NCBI RefSeq assembly: GCF_017876495.1
Contig: NZ_JAGIOB010000001.1
Coordinates: 2,418,001-2,482,000, forward strand
DNA length: 64,000 bases
Source of the DNA: Microlunatus capsulatus
GTDB taxonomy: Bacteria; Actinomycetota; Actinomycetes; Propionibacteriales; Propionibacteriaceae
Direction of reading: 5' to 3'
The translations under genes and the position numbers were made by a program. Each line of letters starts with the position of its first letter. Position 1 is the first letter of the stretch. The notes beneath the pieces are model-generated. The model saw nothing but the letters and a program-made list of their open reading frames with translations. It made no database searches and was not told where the DNA came from. Below are positions 19,036-27,811 of this stretch, one piece after another.

Positions 19036-19637
19036 GCGTCGAGCAGGACGTCTTCGGGGACCAATATGAGTCGGCTTCTCGATATGTCGACATACTGGCC
19101 ACGCGAGGCATCGAGTGGGGGCTGATCGGACCCCGGGAGGGCGACCGGCTCTGGGACCGGCACGTGCTCAACAGCGTGGCCCCGGCCGCGCTGCTCCCGC
19201 CGGGTGCCACCGTGGCCGACGTCGGCAGCGGGGCCGGACTGCCCGGCATCCCGTTGGCGCTGCTGCGCCCCGACCTGCGGGTGACGCTGGTCGAGCCGCT
19301 GCTCCGCCGCGCCACCTTCCTCACCGAGGCCGTCGAGGAGCTGGACCTGGGCGACCGGGTCTCGGTCGTCCGGGCCCGGGCCGAGGACCACCGAGAGCGC
19401 TACGACGCCGTGGTCTCCCGCGCCCTGGCGCCCCTCCCCCGGCTGCTGGCCTGGTGCGAGCCGCTCCGTCAGCCCGACGGGGTCATCCTCGCGCTGAAGG
19501 GCCGGTCGGCGTCGGACGAGCTGGCCGAGGCCGAGCGTGAGCTGCAGCGCCGTGGCCTGGTCGGCGAGGTTCTGACCGTCCGGGCTCACCCGTCGGTGGA
19601 GCCGACGTCGGTGGTCCGGCTCCGCGCCGGTCGCTGA
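19032..19637 (+). CDS. rsmG: 16S rRNA (guanine-527 N7) methyltransferase RsmG (GidB)
   Basis: RsmG methylates G527 of 16S rRNA; its loss gives low-level streptomycin resistance. The 201-residue product has the SAM-binding fold: [28 protein letters not shown] (motif I), [14 protein letters not shown] (motif II) and VVRARAED. The ATG overlaps the stop of the amine oxidase gene, so its translation is coupled to a catabolic gene rather than to jag as in most actinobacteria. The first 25 codons contain an unusual cluster of A/T-ending codons (CAA, TAT, TCT, ATA) in an otherwise strongly GC-ending gene. parA follows 121 bases downstream. Confidence 0.95.
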   Translation: MSVEQDVFGDQYESASRYVDILATRGIEWGLIGPREGDRLWDRHVLNSVAPAALLPPGATVADVGSGAGLPGIPLALLRPDLRVTLVEPLLRRATFLTEAVEELDLGDRVSVVRARAEDHRERYDAVVSRALAPLPRLLAWCEPLRQPDGVILALKGRSASDELAEAERELQRRGLVGEVLTVRAHPSVEPTSVVRLRAGR

Positions 19638-19758
19638 GCGTCGGTCCGCGGTCTCCGAGCTCGGCGGGTCGAGTGGAGCCGGGTCGACGCGTGGCGTGAC
19701 GTCGGGCACCCCTCGACGCCGAGTACCGTGAACCCTCGTAGTCGACAGGGGAGCATGG

Positions 19759-21036
19759 ATGGCAGTCGGACCCGTACGCGAGCACGAGGTGGTACCCGGC
19801 CTCGGGTGGCCTGAGCGGGTGGAGCCCGACCCCCAGGTCGGATGGCCTCGTGTTCCACGTGAAACGCTCGACTGGCCGACGGAGGTCCGCACCCCGGCTC
19901 CCGACCCCCGCGTCGAGGAGGAAGCGGCGCCGGTCCCTGACCCGGGTCCCACCACGCCCGGGGTCGAGCCAGCGCCCGAGGGGCCCGAGCCGTCCGGTCC
20001 TGAGCCCGTGGCACCGCCAGAGCCGGAGACCGCCGCGCCGGCAGACGTCGCCGTGGACGCTGCTCCCGTGGAGCCGGACGACAGTCCCAGCTCTGCGCCC
20101 TCCATCGCGCGCCCGCCCGGCCCGCGTCGGGCACGGTTCGACGAGGCCGAGGAAGGCTTGCCGCCACCGGTCGAGGAGCACGAGCACGTCGTTCCACGTG
20201 AAACACCTCCCGCACCGGCAACCCTGCCCGCTCCCCCGGCTCCGCGCGTCTTCGTGGTCGCCAACCAGAAGGGCGGGGTCGGCAAGACGACGACCTCGGT
20301 CAACCTCGCGGCCGGCCTGGCCCTCGGCGGGCTCTCGGTCCTGGTCGTCGACCTCGACCCGCAGGGCAACGCGTCGACGGCACTGGGGGTGGAGCACTCC
20401 CCTGGCACCCCGGGCACCTATGAGGTGCTCATCGGCGGCTCCGCCATCGCCGACCACGTCGTGCCCTCCACCGAGGCGCCGCGGCTCCAGGTGCTGCCCG
20501 CGTCCATCGACCTCGCCGGCGCGGAGATCGAGCTCGTCTCGGTCGTCGCCCGCGAGAACCGGTTGCTGCGCGCGCTGCGCGCCTACCTCGCCGAGCACCC
20601 GACCGACTACGTCTTCATCGACTGCCCGCCCTCGCTCGGCCTGCTGACCCTCAACGCCCTGGTGGCGGCGACGGAGATCCTCATCCCCATCCAGTGCGAG
20701 TACTACGCCCTGGAGGGCGTCTCGCAGCTGATGCGCACGATCAACCTGGTCACCGGCGAGCTGAACCAGGACCTCCAGCTGACGACGGTGGTGCTGACGA
20801 TGTTCGACGCCCGCACCCGGCTGGCCGCGCAGGTGGCGCAGGAGGTGCGGACGCACTTCGCCGCGGAGACGCTGCCGACGGTCATCCCGCGTTCGGTACG
20901 GATCAGCGAGGCACCCAGCTACGGGCAGACCGTGCTGACGTACCACCCCGACTCCGCCGGAGCGGTGTCCTACCTCAAGGCCGCGCAGGAGATCGCCCTG
21001 CGCGGCGCAGCCACGACCTCGGAGGAGAACCGATGA
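19759..21036 (+). CDS. parA: Chromosome partitioning ATPase ParA (Soj)
   Basis: ParA is the Walker-type ATPase that, with ParB on parS sites, moves newly replicated origins. The conserved domain begins near residue 158 with [22 protein letters not shown], the deviant Walker A with signature lysine, followed by [12 protein letters not shown], the [14 protein letters not shown]alker B region and [11 protein letters not shown]. Ahead of it is an extension of about 155 residues rich in Pro, Glu and Val, probably disordered; the 425-residue protein is thus much longer than the 260-320 usual for the family. Two parS-like 16-mers lie inside the extension coding sequence. The stop overlaps the parB ATG. 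Confidence 0.95.
   Translation: MAVGPVREHEVVPGLGWPERVEPDPQVGWPRVPRETLDWPTEVRTPAPDPRVEEEAAPVPDPGPTTPGVEPAPEGPEPSGPEPVAPPEPETAAPADVAVDAAPVEPDDSPSSAPSIARPPGPRRARFDEAEEGLPPPVEEHEHVVPRETPPAPATLPAPPAPRVFVVANQKGGVGKTTTSVNLAAGLALGGLSVLVVDLDPQGNASTALGVEHSPGTPGTYEVLIGGSAIADHVVPSTEAPRLQVLPASIDLAGAEIELVSVVARENRLLRALRAYLAEHPTDYVFIDCPPSLGLLTLNALVAATEILIPIQCEYYALEGVSQLMRTINLVTGELNQDLQLTTVVLTMFDARTRLAAQVAQEVRTHFAAETLPTVIPRSVRISEAPSYGQTVLTYHPDSAGAVSYLKAAQEIALRGAATTSEENR
19851..19866. promoter_or_regulatory. parS: parS-like site inside parA
   Basis: TGTTCCACGTGAAACG matches the consensus TGTTTCACGTGAAACA at 14 of 16 positions and keeps the CACGTG centre. It lies 92 bases into parA and should bind ParB. Confidence 0.8.
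20190..20205. promoter_or_regulatory. parS: Second parS-like site inside parA
   Basis: CGTTCCACGTGAAACA matches the parS consensus at 14 of 16 positions. It is 339 bases from the first site and still within the low-complexity 5' part of parA, just before the ATPase domain. Confidence 0.8.
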
Positions 21037-21986
21037 GCACCGCGACCGACCGCCGGGGACTGGGCCGCGGCCTGGGGGAGCTGTTCCAGCGCACGGAGGT
21101 GACCGACGCGCCGGCACCCGCCGCCGCGCCCACCGCTCCGGCCGCGCCCGTGGAGCAGACCCCGCCGCCGTCTCTGCACCCTGTCCCGGAGGGCTCCTAC
21201 TTCGCCGAGCTCGACATCGCGACGGTGAGCGCGAACCCGCGCCAGCCCCGCAGCGTCTTCGACGAGGAGGCCCTCGAGGAGCTGACGGGGTCGATCCGCG
21301 AGGTGGGCCTGCTGCAGCCGGTCGTCGTCCGGCCGGTCGGCGGCGAGCGGTTCGAGCTGGTGATGGGGGAGCGGCGGTGGCGGGCGTCGCAGGCCGCCGG
21401 GCTGACGACGATCCCGGCGATCGTGCGACGCACGGAGGACCACGACCTGCTGCGCGACGCGCTGCTCGAGAACCTGCACCGCGCCCAGCTGAACCCGCTC
21501 GAAGAGGCGGCGGCCTACCAGCAGATGCTGGAGGACTTCGGCTGCACCCAGGACGAGCTGGCCACCCGCATCAAGCGGTCCCGGCCGCAGATCTCCAACA
21601 CGATCCGTCTGCTGCGGCTGCCGCCGACGGTGCAGCGCCGGGTGGCCGCCGGCGTGCTCAGCGCCGGGCACGCGCGGGCCCTGCTCGCCGTCCCCGACCC
21701 GGCCGGCCAGGAGCGGCTCGCCCAGCGGGTCGTCGCCGAGGGCCTCTCGGTCCGGGCCGTCGAGGAGCTGGTGGCGCTGGGGGAGACCGGGAGCGAGGAG
21801 ACCCCGCGTCGACGGGAGCGCCGGGAGGCGCCGGCGCTGGCCACCGAGCTCGCCGGCCGCCTCTCGGACCGGCTGGACACCCGGGTCCGCGTGGAGATGG
21901 GCCGGTCCAAGGGCCGGATCGTCGTCGACTTCGCCACGGCCGAGGATCTGCAGCGGATCGTGGACGCCATGACGACCAATCGCTAA
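21033..21986 (+). CDS. parB: Chromosome partitioning protein ParB (Spo0J)
   Basis: ParB is a CTP-dependent clamp that loads at parS and spreads around the origin. The ATG at 21033 overlaps the parA stop, giving 317 residues. An N-terminal ParA-contact segment ([12 protein letters not shown]) and a Pro/Ala linker precede the CTPase domain with NPRQPR and GERRWRAS at about 105-120, then the helix-turn-helix region ([26 protein letters not shown]) and a C-terminal dimerisation domain ([25 protein letters not shown]). All core motifs are intact. It faces a minus-strand gene across a short AT-rich gap. Confidence 0.96.
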   Translation: MSTATDRRGLGRGLGELFQRTEVTDAPAPAAAPTAPAAPVEQTPPPSLHPVPEGSYFAELDIATVSANPRQPRSVFDEEALEELTGSIREVGLLQPVVVRPVGGERFELVMGERRWRASQAAGLTTIPAIVRRTEDHDLLRDALLENLHRAQLNPLEEAAAYQQMLEDFGCTQDELATRIKRSRPQISNTIRLLRLPPTVQRRVAAGVLSAGHARALLAVPDPAGQERLAQRVVAEGLSVRAVEELVALGETGSEETPRRRERREAPALATELAGRLSDRLDTRVRVEMGRSKGRIVVDFATAEDLQRIVDAMTTNR

Positions 21987-22020
21987 GTCGATAAATACCT
22001 AAGTTGGTACATGGTGATCG

Positions 22021-22368
22021 TCAGGGAGTGGTCGCCGGGGCCGTCGTGGCGTCGCGGGCTTCTTCGGCGGCGAGTTTGGCCCGCACGTCCTTGGTGGCCG
22101 AGCGCTCGGCGATGAAGGACAGGAAGGGGACGGTGCCGGCGAGGGCGATGAGCAGCAGCCGGCTCCACCGCCAGTGCGCGCGCCGTCCCAGGTCGACCGC
22201 GGTGATGATGAGGATCATGTACAGCCAGCCGTGCGGGATGCCGGTCCAGGTCACCACCCGGTCGTCGCCGTAGACGTACTTCAACGGCAGCCCCACGAGG
22301 GTGAGCACGATCAGCAGGGTGCCCACGAGGTAGGCCATCACCCGGTAGCGGAGCAGGGCGTTGCGCAT
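22021..22368 (-). CDS. DUF3817 family integral membrane protein
   Basis: The 115-residue product has three predicted membrane helices (about 10-30, 47-63 and 70-92) and the family signature YRVMAYLVGTLL ... PLKY ... GIPHGWLYMIL. DUF3817 proteins are widespread in actinobacteria and of unknown function. Nine bases separate it from the upstream SURF1-like gene, so it ends the minus-strand operon that begins with the aminotransferase. The C-terminal 25 residues are Ala/Thr-rich and probably disordered. Confidence 0.88.
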   Translation of the reverse strand: MRNALLRYRVMAYLVGTLLIVLTLVGLPLKYVYGDDRVVTWTGIPHGWLYMILIITAVDLGRRAHWRWSRLLLIALAGTVPFLSFIAERSATKDVRAKLAAEEARDATTAPATTP

Positions 22369-22377
22369 GGGCCGAGC

Positions 22378-23106
22378 CTACGTCGCGCGCGCGGGCTCCT
22401 CGGGCGTGAGATCGGCCACCTCGGGGCCGCCCAGCTCCTGGTCACGGGCCATCCGGAGGGCCAGGCCCACGGCGAAGGCGGCGAAGACCCACCACTGGAG
22501 CGCGTAGGCGCCGTTGCGCAGCCGGCCGCTGCCCTCGGGCAGCACCACCGCGGCCGGCTCGAGCCCCTGGGCGGTGGACTCGTCGCCGCTCAGGGTCACG
22601 AAGCCGCTCACGATCGGCGCGGGCCACGTCTGGGCCAGCGTCGGCAGCCGCACGGAGCTGATCTGGCCCTCGGGCAGGTCGCCCGTGGGGGCCTCCTCCG
22701 ACGGCAGCAGCAGACCCTGACCGGCCTGGTCACCGCTCGGGGCCGGGGGAGCGGTGGTCGAGGTCGCGGTCCCGCGGACCACGGGCAGCACGTCGCCGTT
22801 GTCGAGACGCAGCGCCGTCACCACCCGGTAGCGCCCGGGCTGGTCCTCCTCGGGCACGAGGACCTCGGTGCCGGGGAGGTAGCGGCCCCGGAAGAGCACG
22901 GTGCGGCCGTAGCCGTCCGGTACCGGCTGACCGGCCCGGGCGACGGCGCCGACCTCGCTGGGCGGGGCGCTGGCCCGCTGCTCGGCCACCGCCTGGCCCT
23001 GGCTGTGGTAGACGTCCAGCTGCCACAGGCCCAGCACCACCATGACGGCGGCGAGGACCAGCCCGACCAGGACGATCCCGGCCTGGCGCAGGCGGATCAG
23101 GCGCAC
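22378..23106 (-). CDS. SURF1 family protein
   Basis: SURF1-like proteins assist assembly of haem-copper cytochrome oxidase. The 242-residue product has the family layout: an N-terminal membrane helix (about 9-30, GIVLVGLVLAAVMVVLGLWQL with the typical LGLWQL ending), an extracytoplasmic domain with VLFRGRYLP and the VLPVVRGT motif, and a second helix near 195-215 preceded by RNGAYALQWWVFA. It has a Thr/Ala/Pro/Gly-rich insert in the middle of the outer domain. It is in the same direction as, and close to, the ligase and DUF3817 genes. Confidence 0.88.
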   Translation of the reverse strand: MRLIRLRQAGIVLVGLVLAAVMVVLGLWQLDVYHSQGQAVAEQRASAPPSEVGAVARAGQPVPDGYGRTVLFRGRYLPGTEVLVPEEDQPGRYRVVTALRLDNGDVLPVVRGTATSTTAPPAPSGDQAGQGLLLPSEEAPTGDLPEGQISSVRLPTLAQTWPAPIVSGFVTLSGDESTAQGLEPAAVVLPEGSGRLRNGAYALQWWVFAAFAVGLALRMARDQELGGPEVADLTPEEPARAT

Positions 23107-23125
23107 GGCCGCCCGACCTCGCAGC

Positions 23126-24136
23126 TCACGCCGGCACCCGCGGACCGGCGGCGCCCGACGTGGCCCCGCGGGCGGCGGCGGTGCGGACGAGGTCGGCGCA
23201 CATCCGGCCCAGGCTCCAGCCGGCGGCCTCGATGGCCAGCGGGACGGCGGAGGTCTCCGTCATGCCGGGAGCCACGTTGACCTCCAGGAAGACCGGCTCG
23301 CCGGCGGGGGTGATGATGAGGTCGGTGCGGGAGAGGTCGCGCAGGCCCAGCTCGTCGTGCACCTGCAGCGCCAGGTCGGCGCAGCGCGCGGCGACGTCGG
23401 CGTCCACCTCGGCGGGGCAGAGGAAGCGGGTGGCCCCCGCGGTGTAGCGGGCGGTGTAGTCGTAGACGCCGGAGTCGGGCCGGATCTCGACCGCGGGCAG
23501 CGCCGTCGGGCCCGTGCCCCGGTCGACGACGGCGACCGTCACCTCGGTGCCCTCGACGAACTCCTCGACGACTGCCACCGCGCCGTAGGCGTAGGCCCCG
23601 ACCATGGCCGAGGGCAGCTCCTCGGCGCGGGTCACCTTGCTGCAGCCCAGGGCCGACCCGCCCCGGGACGGCTTCACCATCATCGGGAAGCCGATCTGCT
23701 GCCCGAGCGCGCTGACCAGGGCGGCCGCCCCCAGCTCGCGGAAGATCTCGTGGGGGAGGGCCACCTGGGCCGGCGTCCGCAGGCCGGCCTCGGCGACGAC
23801 GGTGGTGGCGATCGACTTGTCGAACGCTACTCGCGACGCGGCGCCCTCCGAGCCGACGAACGGGACCCCGAGCAGGGCGAGCACCTCGCGCAGGGCGCCG
23901 TCCTCGCCGGCCTCGCCGTGCAGCACGGGGAAGACGACGGGGTCGGCCAGCTCGGCCAGCCGGGGGAGCAGGGTGGAGTCGACGTCGGACTCGACGACGT
24001 CGGCCCCCTGCGAGCGCAGCGCCTGCGCGACCCGGCGGCCCGAGCGCAGCGACACGTCGCGCTCGTGCGAGAGCCCGCCGGCCAGCACCACGACGGTGCC
24101 CGGCAGGCTGGCCAGGGGTGCTTCTGCTGTGCTCAC
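23126..24136 (-). CDS. D-alanine--D-alanine ligase-like ATP-grasp enzyme
   Basis: This 336-residue ATP-grasp protein resembles Ddl, which joins two D-alanines for peptidoglycan. Motifs: GGLSHERDVSLRSG (N-terminal substrate/ATP region), VFPVLHGEAGEDGALREVL, FPMMVKPSRGGSALGCSKV and, at the metal site, FLEVNVAPGMTETSAVPLAIEAAGWS. In canonical Ddl the last motif reads EVNTxPGxT; here EVNVAPGMT keeps the metal-binding E and N. Actinobacteria usually carry another Ddl elsewhere, so this may be a second or specialised ligase; D-Ala-D-Ala as product is likely but not certain. It lies 58 bases downstream of the aminotransferase gene. Confidence 0.85.
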   Translation of the reverse strand: MSTAEAPLASLPGTVVVLAGGLSHERDVSLRSGRRVAQALRSQGADVVESDVDSTLLPRLAELADPVVFPVLHGEAGEDGALREVLALLGVPFVGSEGAASRVAFDKSIATTVVAEAGLRTPAQVALPHEIFRELGAAALVSALGQQIGFPMMVKPSRGGSALGCSKVTRAEELPSAMVGAYAYGAVAVVEEFVEGTEVTVAVVDRGTGPTALPAVEIRPDSGVYDYTARYTAGATRFLCPAEVDADVAARCADLALQVHDELGLRDLSRTDLIITPAGEPVFLEVNVAPGMTETSAVPLAIEAAGWSLGRMCADLVRTAAARGATSGAAGPRVPA

Positions 24137-24194
24137 GCGGTGTCGTCTTCCTCGGTGGGGTGTCGGGAGGGGGCCGGCGACGGCCCCGGTGGCC

Positions 24195-25589
24195 TCAGGC
24201 CTGGTTGGCGCCGGGCGCCTCGTAGGGCCGCAGCGAGCGGTCGGACCCGCCCTCCAGCGCCGGGCCGAAGGTGGCGAGCATGTCCGCCTCGTGCTGCAGG
24301 ACCTCGCCGAGCCGGCGGGTGCCCTCCACGAGCCGCTCCGGCGTCGGGAAGCAGTAGGACAGCCGCATGTAGCGGCTGCCGAAGCCGTCGGCGTAGAAGG
24401 CGGTGCCGGGCACGTAGGCCACCCGGGCGGTGACGGCGCGGGGCAGCATGGCGTGCGAGTCCAGTCCGGGCGGCAGCGTCGCCCAGACGAAGAACCCGCC
24501 CGTCGGCACCGTCCAGGACATGCCGGCCGGCATGTGGTCGGCCAGACCGGCCAGCAGCGCGTCGCGACGCTCGCGGTACATCTCGCGGAACACCTTGATC
24601 TGGCCGCGCCAGTCGTGGTTGGCCAGGTACGCGGCGATGGCGAACTGGGAGAACACCGGCGGGCACAGGGTGGCCGACTCCTGCGCCAGCACGAGCTTCT
24701 CGCGGACGGCGTGCGGGGCGAGCACCCAGCCGACGCGGAACCCGGGGGCGAACGTCTTGGAGAACGAGCCGAGGTAGACGACGCGGTCCTGGTCGAGCGA
24801 GCGGATCGCCGGCGTCGGCTCCCCCTCGAAGCCGAGCAGCCCGTAGGGGTTGTCCTCCACGACGAGCAGGTCGGCCTCCTCGGCCACCCGCAGGATCTCG
24901 GTCCGCCGCTCCAGCGACTGGGTGACGCCGGCCGGGTTGTGGAAGTTGGGGATCGTGTAGAGGAACTTGACCGTCCGGCCCGCCGCGCGGAGGGCGGTGA
25001 CCGCTTCGCGGAGCGCCTGCGGGTCGAGGCCCTGCTCGTCCATGGCCACGTGCGCGACGTCGCACTGGAAGGCCCGGAACACCCCGAGGGCGCCGACGTA
25101 GCTGGGGGCCTCGCAGAGCACGACGTCGCCCGGGTCGCAGAAGATGCGGGTGACCAGGTCCAGCGCCTGCTGGGAGCCGACGGTGACGGTGACGTCGTCG
25201 GGGTGCGCCTGCACGCCCTCCAGCCGCATCACCTCGCAGATGGCCTCGCGGATCATCGGCTCGCCCTGCCCCGACCCGTACTGCATGGCCCGCATGCCCT
25301 GCTGGGCGACGAGGTCGGCCAGCGTCGAGCCGACGACGTCCAGCGGCAGGTCCGCGATGTTCGGCATCCCGCCGGCCAGGGAGACGACCTCGGGCCGGTT
25401 GGCCACCGAGAACAGGGCGCGGATGGCGGAGGCGGTCATCCCGTGCGTGCGGGCGGCGTAGCGGTCGACGTAGGGGTCCAGCCGGGTGTCGCGCCGCGCC
25501 GGGCGGGCCACCTCACCGCCGGAGCCGTGCGTCACCCCGGGGCCGGTCGTGGGGAGAGGTGGCACGCTCACCCCCCAAGGGTGCCTCAT
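24195..25589 (-). CDS. PLP-dependent aminotransferase, class I/II (MocR-like/2-aminoadipate type)
   Basis: The enzyme is a fold-type I aminotransferase of the 2-aminoadipate/branched-chain group. Motifs: RPEVVSLAGGMPN at the N-terminus, TVGSQQALDLVTRIF, the LYTIPNFHNPAGVT loop, VVEDNPYG (aspartate to the PLP nitrogen), and the PLP lysine in YLGSFSKTFAPGFRVGW. The frame is open upstream, but residues there look non-coding; the ATG at 25589 (464 residues) is chosen, with a GTG at 25565 preceded by GGGGGG as a good alternative. It heads an operon with the ligase, SURF1-like and DUF3817 genes. Substrate cannot be read from the sequence. Confidence 0.88.
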   Translation of the reverse strand: MRHPWGVSVPPLPTTGPGVTHGSGGEVARPARRDTRLDPYVDRYAARTHGMTASAIRALFSVANRPEVVSLAGGMPNIADLPLDVVGSTLADLVAQQGMRAMQYGSGQGEPMIREAICEVMRLEGVQAHPDDVTVTVGSQQALDLVTRIFCDPGDVVLCEAPSYVGALGVFRAFQCDVAHVAMDEQGLDPQALREAVTALRAAGRTVKFLYTIPNFHNPAGVTQSLERRTEILRVAEEADLLVVEDNPYGLLGFEGEPTPAIRSLDQDRVVYLGSFSKTFAPGFRVGWVLAPHAVREKLVLAQESATLCPPVFSQFAIAAYLANHDWRGQIKVFREMYRERRDALLAGLADHMPAGMSWTVPTGGFFVWATLPPGLDSHAMLPRAVTARVAYVPGTAFYADGFGSRYMRLSYCFPTPERLVEGTRRLGEVLQHEADMLATFGPALEGGSDRSLRPYEAPGANQA

Positions 25590-25675
25590 CGACCCCAGCC
25601 GCGCACGCCGTCCCACCCCGCGCCGCGGGCGTCGGGGGCGTCGACGGAGCCGGGCCCGACGCCTACGATGGGCGC

Positions 25676-25831
25676 ATGCGCCGTGCCTCCTCGGGTGGGT
25701 TGCCGCGCCCCTTCCGCTGGTCGCTCTGGCTCGCCTCGGGAGTGGCCTCGGGTCTCGCCGTCGGTTTCGTGCTGGGCCTCGCCCGGCCCCGGCCGGAGAC
25801 GACCGACGCCCCCGCCGCGCGGGGGGCCTGA
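25676..25831 (+). CDS. Small single-helix membrane protein
   Basis: A 51-residue protein: a basic N-terminus (MRRASSGGLPRPFRW), one membrane helix (SLWLASGVASGLAVGFVLGL) and a short charged tail. TACGAT at 25663-25668 ends seven bases before the ATG, consistent with leaderless transcription. The TGA overlaps the ATG of the acetyltransferase gene (TGATG), so the two are probably translated together. The glycine/alanine pattern in the helix would allow tight packing with a partner. No family recognised. Confidence 0.6.
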   Translation: MRRASSGGLPRPFRWSLWLASGVASGLAVGFVLGLARPRPETTDAPAARGA

Positions 25832-26490
25832 TGGCGCGCCGCTTCCGCCCGATGACCGCCGCGGACCTCGCCGACCTGCCGGAGCCCTGCGGCGGCTGCA
25901 CCTTCTGGGAGTCGAGCCTGGCCGACCTGGCCACCTCCTCCGACCAGCGCCGCGCGGCCACCAAGCAGGAGTGGGCCGAGGCCGTCACCCGGCACTGGGG
26001 CTACTGCGGCGTGGCCGCGTACAACGACGACGAGCTCATCGGCCACCTGACGCTGGCCCCGGCCGGGCACGTCCCACGGCTCGGCGCCTTCGCCACGACC
26101 CCGGTGAGCGCCGACGCCGCCGTCGTCACCTCGGTCCGGGTCGCCGAGGAGCACCGCGGCCACGGCGTCGGCCGGCACCTGGTGCAGACGGCGGCCGCGC
26201 TGGTCGCCCGGCGCGACATCCGCGCCCTGGAGGCCGTCGGCACCCACCACGCCGGGCCGTCCTGCATGCTGCCGGTGAGCTGGCTGGAGAGCGTGGGCTT
26301 CACCGTCGTCCGGCCGCACCCGGTGACCCCGCGGCTGCGGATGGACCTGCAGACCACCCAGCGCTGGCTCCCGGACCTGGGGGCCGCGTGGAGCCGGCTG
26401 ACGGGGCTGGTGGCCGCCCCGGCGTCGGTCGAGCCCGCCACCTACGCCCACCGCGACGCCGCGGACCCGCTGCCGACCACCCCGGGCTGA
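25831..26490 (+). CDS. GNAT family acetyltransferase with N-terminal CxxC
   Basis: The 219-residue product has the GNAT acetyl-CoA fold: a beta strand ending TSVRVAEEHRGHGVGRHLVQTAAAL at about 115-140 carries the acyl-CoA loop, here RGHGVG. The N-terminus has an unusual PCGGCTFWE motif (about 17-25) whose two cysteines may bind metal or form a disulfide, followed by a segment rich in charged residues. The start overlaps the stop of the small membrane protein. The acceptor substrate is unknown. Confidence 0.85.
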   Translation: MARRFRPMTAADLADLPEPCGGCTFWESSLADLATSSDQRRAATKQEWAEAVTRHWGYCGVAAYNDDELIGHLTLAPAGHVPRLGAFATTPVSADAAVVTSVRVAEEHRGHGVGRHLVQTAAALVARRDIRALEAVGTHHAGPSCMLPVSWLESVGFTVVRPHPVTPRLRMDLQTTQRWLPDLGAAWSRLTGLVAAPASVEPATYAHRDAADPLPTTPG

Positions 26491-26554
26491 GCGCGCGGCC
26501 CCTAGAGTGCGGGCACGACCTCCTCCGCCGGAGGGGTGCGAGCAGAGGAAACGC

Positions 26555-27790
26555 ATGCGCATCGTCCTGGTGGGGGCGGGTGGCGTCGGGGACGCCTTCG
26601 CCAAGATCGCGGTCCGGCGGTCCTTCTTCGAGCGCCTCGTGGTGGCCGACCACGACCTGGCCCGGGCCGAGCGCACCGTCGCCGCCGTGACGGGCTGGCG
26701 GGGGCCGGACGAGCGCTTCGTCGCCGCCCACGTCGACGCGTCCGACGCCGGCTCGGTCGAGGCGCTGGCCCGCGCGCACGGCGCGACGCACGTGATGAAC
26801 GCCGTCGACCCGCGGTTCGTCCTGCCGATCTTCCGCGGCGCCTTCGCCGCCGGAGCGGACTACCTCGACATGGCCATGTCCCTCTCGGTCCGCGACCCCG
26901 ACGACCCCTACGGCACCACCCACGTCAAGCTCGGCGACGAGCAGTTCGCCGACGCGGCGCAGTGGGAGGCCGCCGGCCGTCTCGCCCTGGTGGGGATGGG
27001 CGTCGAGCCCGGTCTCTCCGACGTCTTCGCCCGCTACGCCTGCGACCACCTGTTCTCGGCCGTGGACGAGCTCGGCACCCGCGACGGCTCCAACCTCACC
27101 GTCGACGGCCACGACTTCGCCCCGTCGTTCTCCATCTGGACCACGATCGAGGAGTGCCTCAACCCGCCGGTGGTCTGGGAGAAGGACCGGGGCTGGTTCG
27201 TCACCGAGCCGTTCAGCGAGCCGGAGGTGTTCGACTTCCCGGGCGGCATCGGCCCCGTCGAGTGCGTCAACGTCGAGCACGAGGAGGTCCTGCTGATGCC
27301 CCGCTGGCTGGACGCCCGGCGGGTCACGTTCAAGTACGGGCTGGGCCAGGAGTTCGTCGACGTGCTCCGCACCCTGCGCAAGCTGGGCCTGGACCGCACC
27401 GAGCCGGTGCTGGTCAAGGGGGTGCCGGTCTCGCCCCGCGACCTCGTCGCCGCCTGCCTGCCCGACCCGGCGACGCTGGGCGACACCATGCACGGCTCGA
27501 CCTGCGCCGGGCTCTGGGTGACGGGCACCGGCAAGGACGGCCGCCCGCGCGAGGTCTACCTGCACCACGTCGTCGACAACGCCACGACGATGCGCGAGTA
27601 CGGCGCGCAGTGCGTGGTCTGGCAGACCGCCGTCAACCCCGTCGTCGCGCTGGAGCTGCTGGCCACCGGCGTCTGGTCCGGCACCGGCGTGCGGGGCCCA
27701 GAGGCCTTCGACGCCGTCCCTTTCCTCGACCTGCTGGCGGGGGAGTACGGCTCGCCGTGGGGGCTGGAGGAGCGCACGCCCGCGGCATAG
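26555..27790 (+). CDS. Saccharopine dehydrogenase-family oxidoreductase
   Basis: The 411-residue product has an N-terminal Rossmann fold (MRIVLVGAGGVGDAFAKIAV with GxGGxG) and the saccharopine dehydrogenase/carboxynorspermidine synthase layout: a middle part with HVMNAVDPRFVLPIFRGAF and LDMAMSL, then VGMGVEPGLSDVFARYA. AGAGGAAA lies six bases before the ATG, and TAGAGT at 26503-26508 is a possible -10 box. Members act in lysine or polyamine metabolism; which applies here is not shown. A role in polyamine chemistry would fit the amine oxidase cassette elsewhere in the window, but the two are 7.5 kb apart. Confidence 0.85.
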   Translation: MRIVLVGAGGVGDAFAKIAVRRSFFERLVVADHDLARAERTVAAVTGWRGPDERFVAAHVDASDAGSVEALARAHGATHVMNAVDPRFVLPIFRGAFAAGADYLDMAMSLSVRDPDDPYGTTHVKLGDEQFADAAQWEAAGRLALVGMGVEPGLSDVFARYACDHLFSAVDELGTRDGSNLTVDGHDFAPSFSIWTTIEECLNPPVVWEKDRGWFVTEPFSEPEVFDFPGGIGPVECVNVEHEEVLLMPRWLDARRVTFKYGLGQEFVDVLRTLRKLGLDRTEPVLVKGVPVSPRDLVAACLPDPATLGDTMHGSTCAGLWVTGTGKDGRPREVYLHHVVDNATTMREYGAQCVVWQTAVNPVVALELLATGVWSGTGVRGPEAFDAVPFLDLLAGEYGSPWGLEERTPAA

Positions 27791-27811
27791 GCCTGTGGCA
27801 GGGTTGGTGCG

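Noticed and set aside
25590-25988. N-terminal extension of the aminotransferase to 597 residues
   Set aside because: The extra residues are antisense to the small membrane protein and acetyltransferase genes and are Arg-rich with no conservation pattern.
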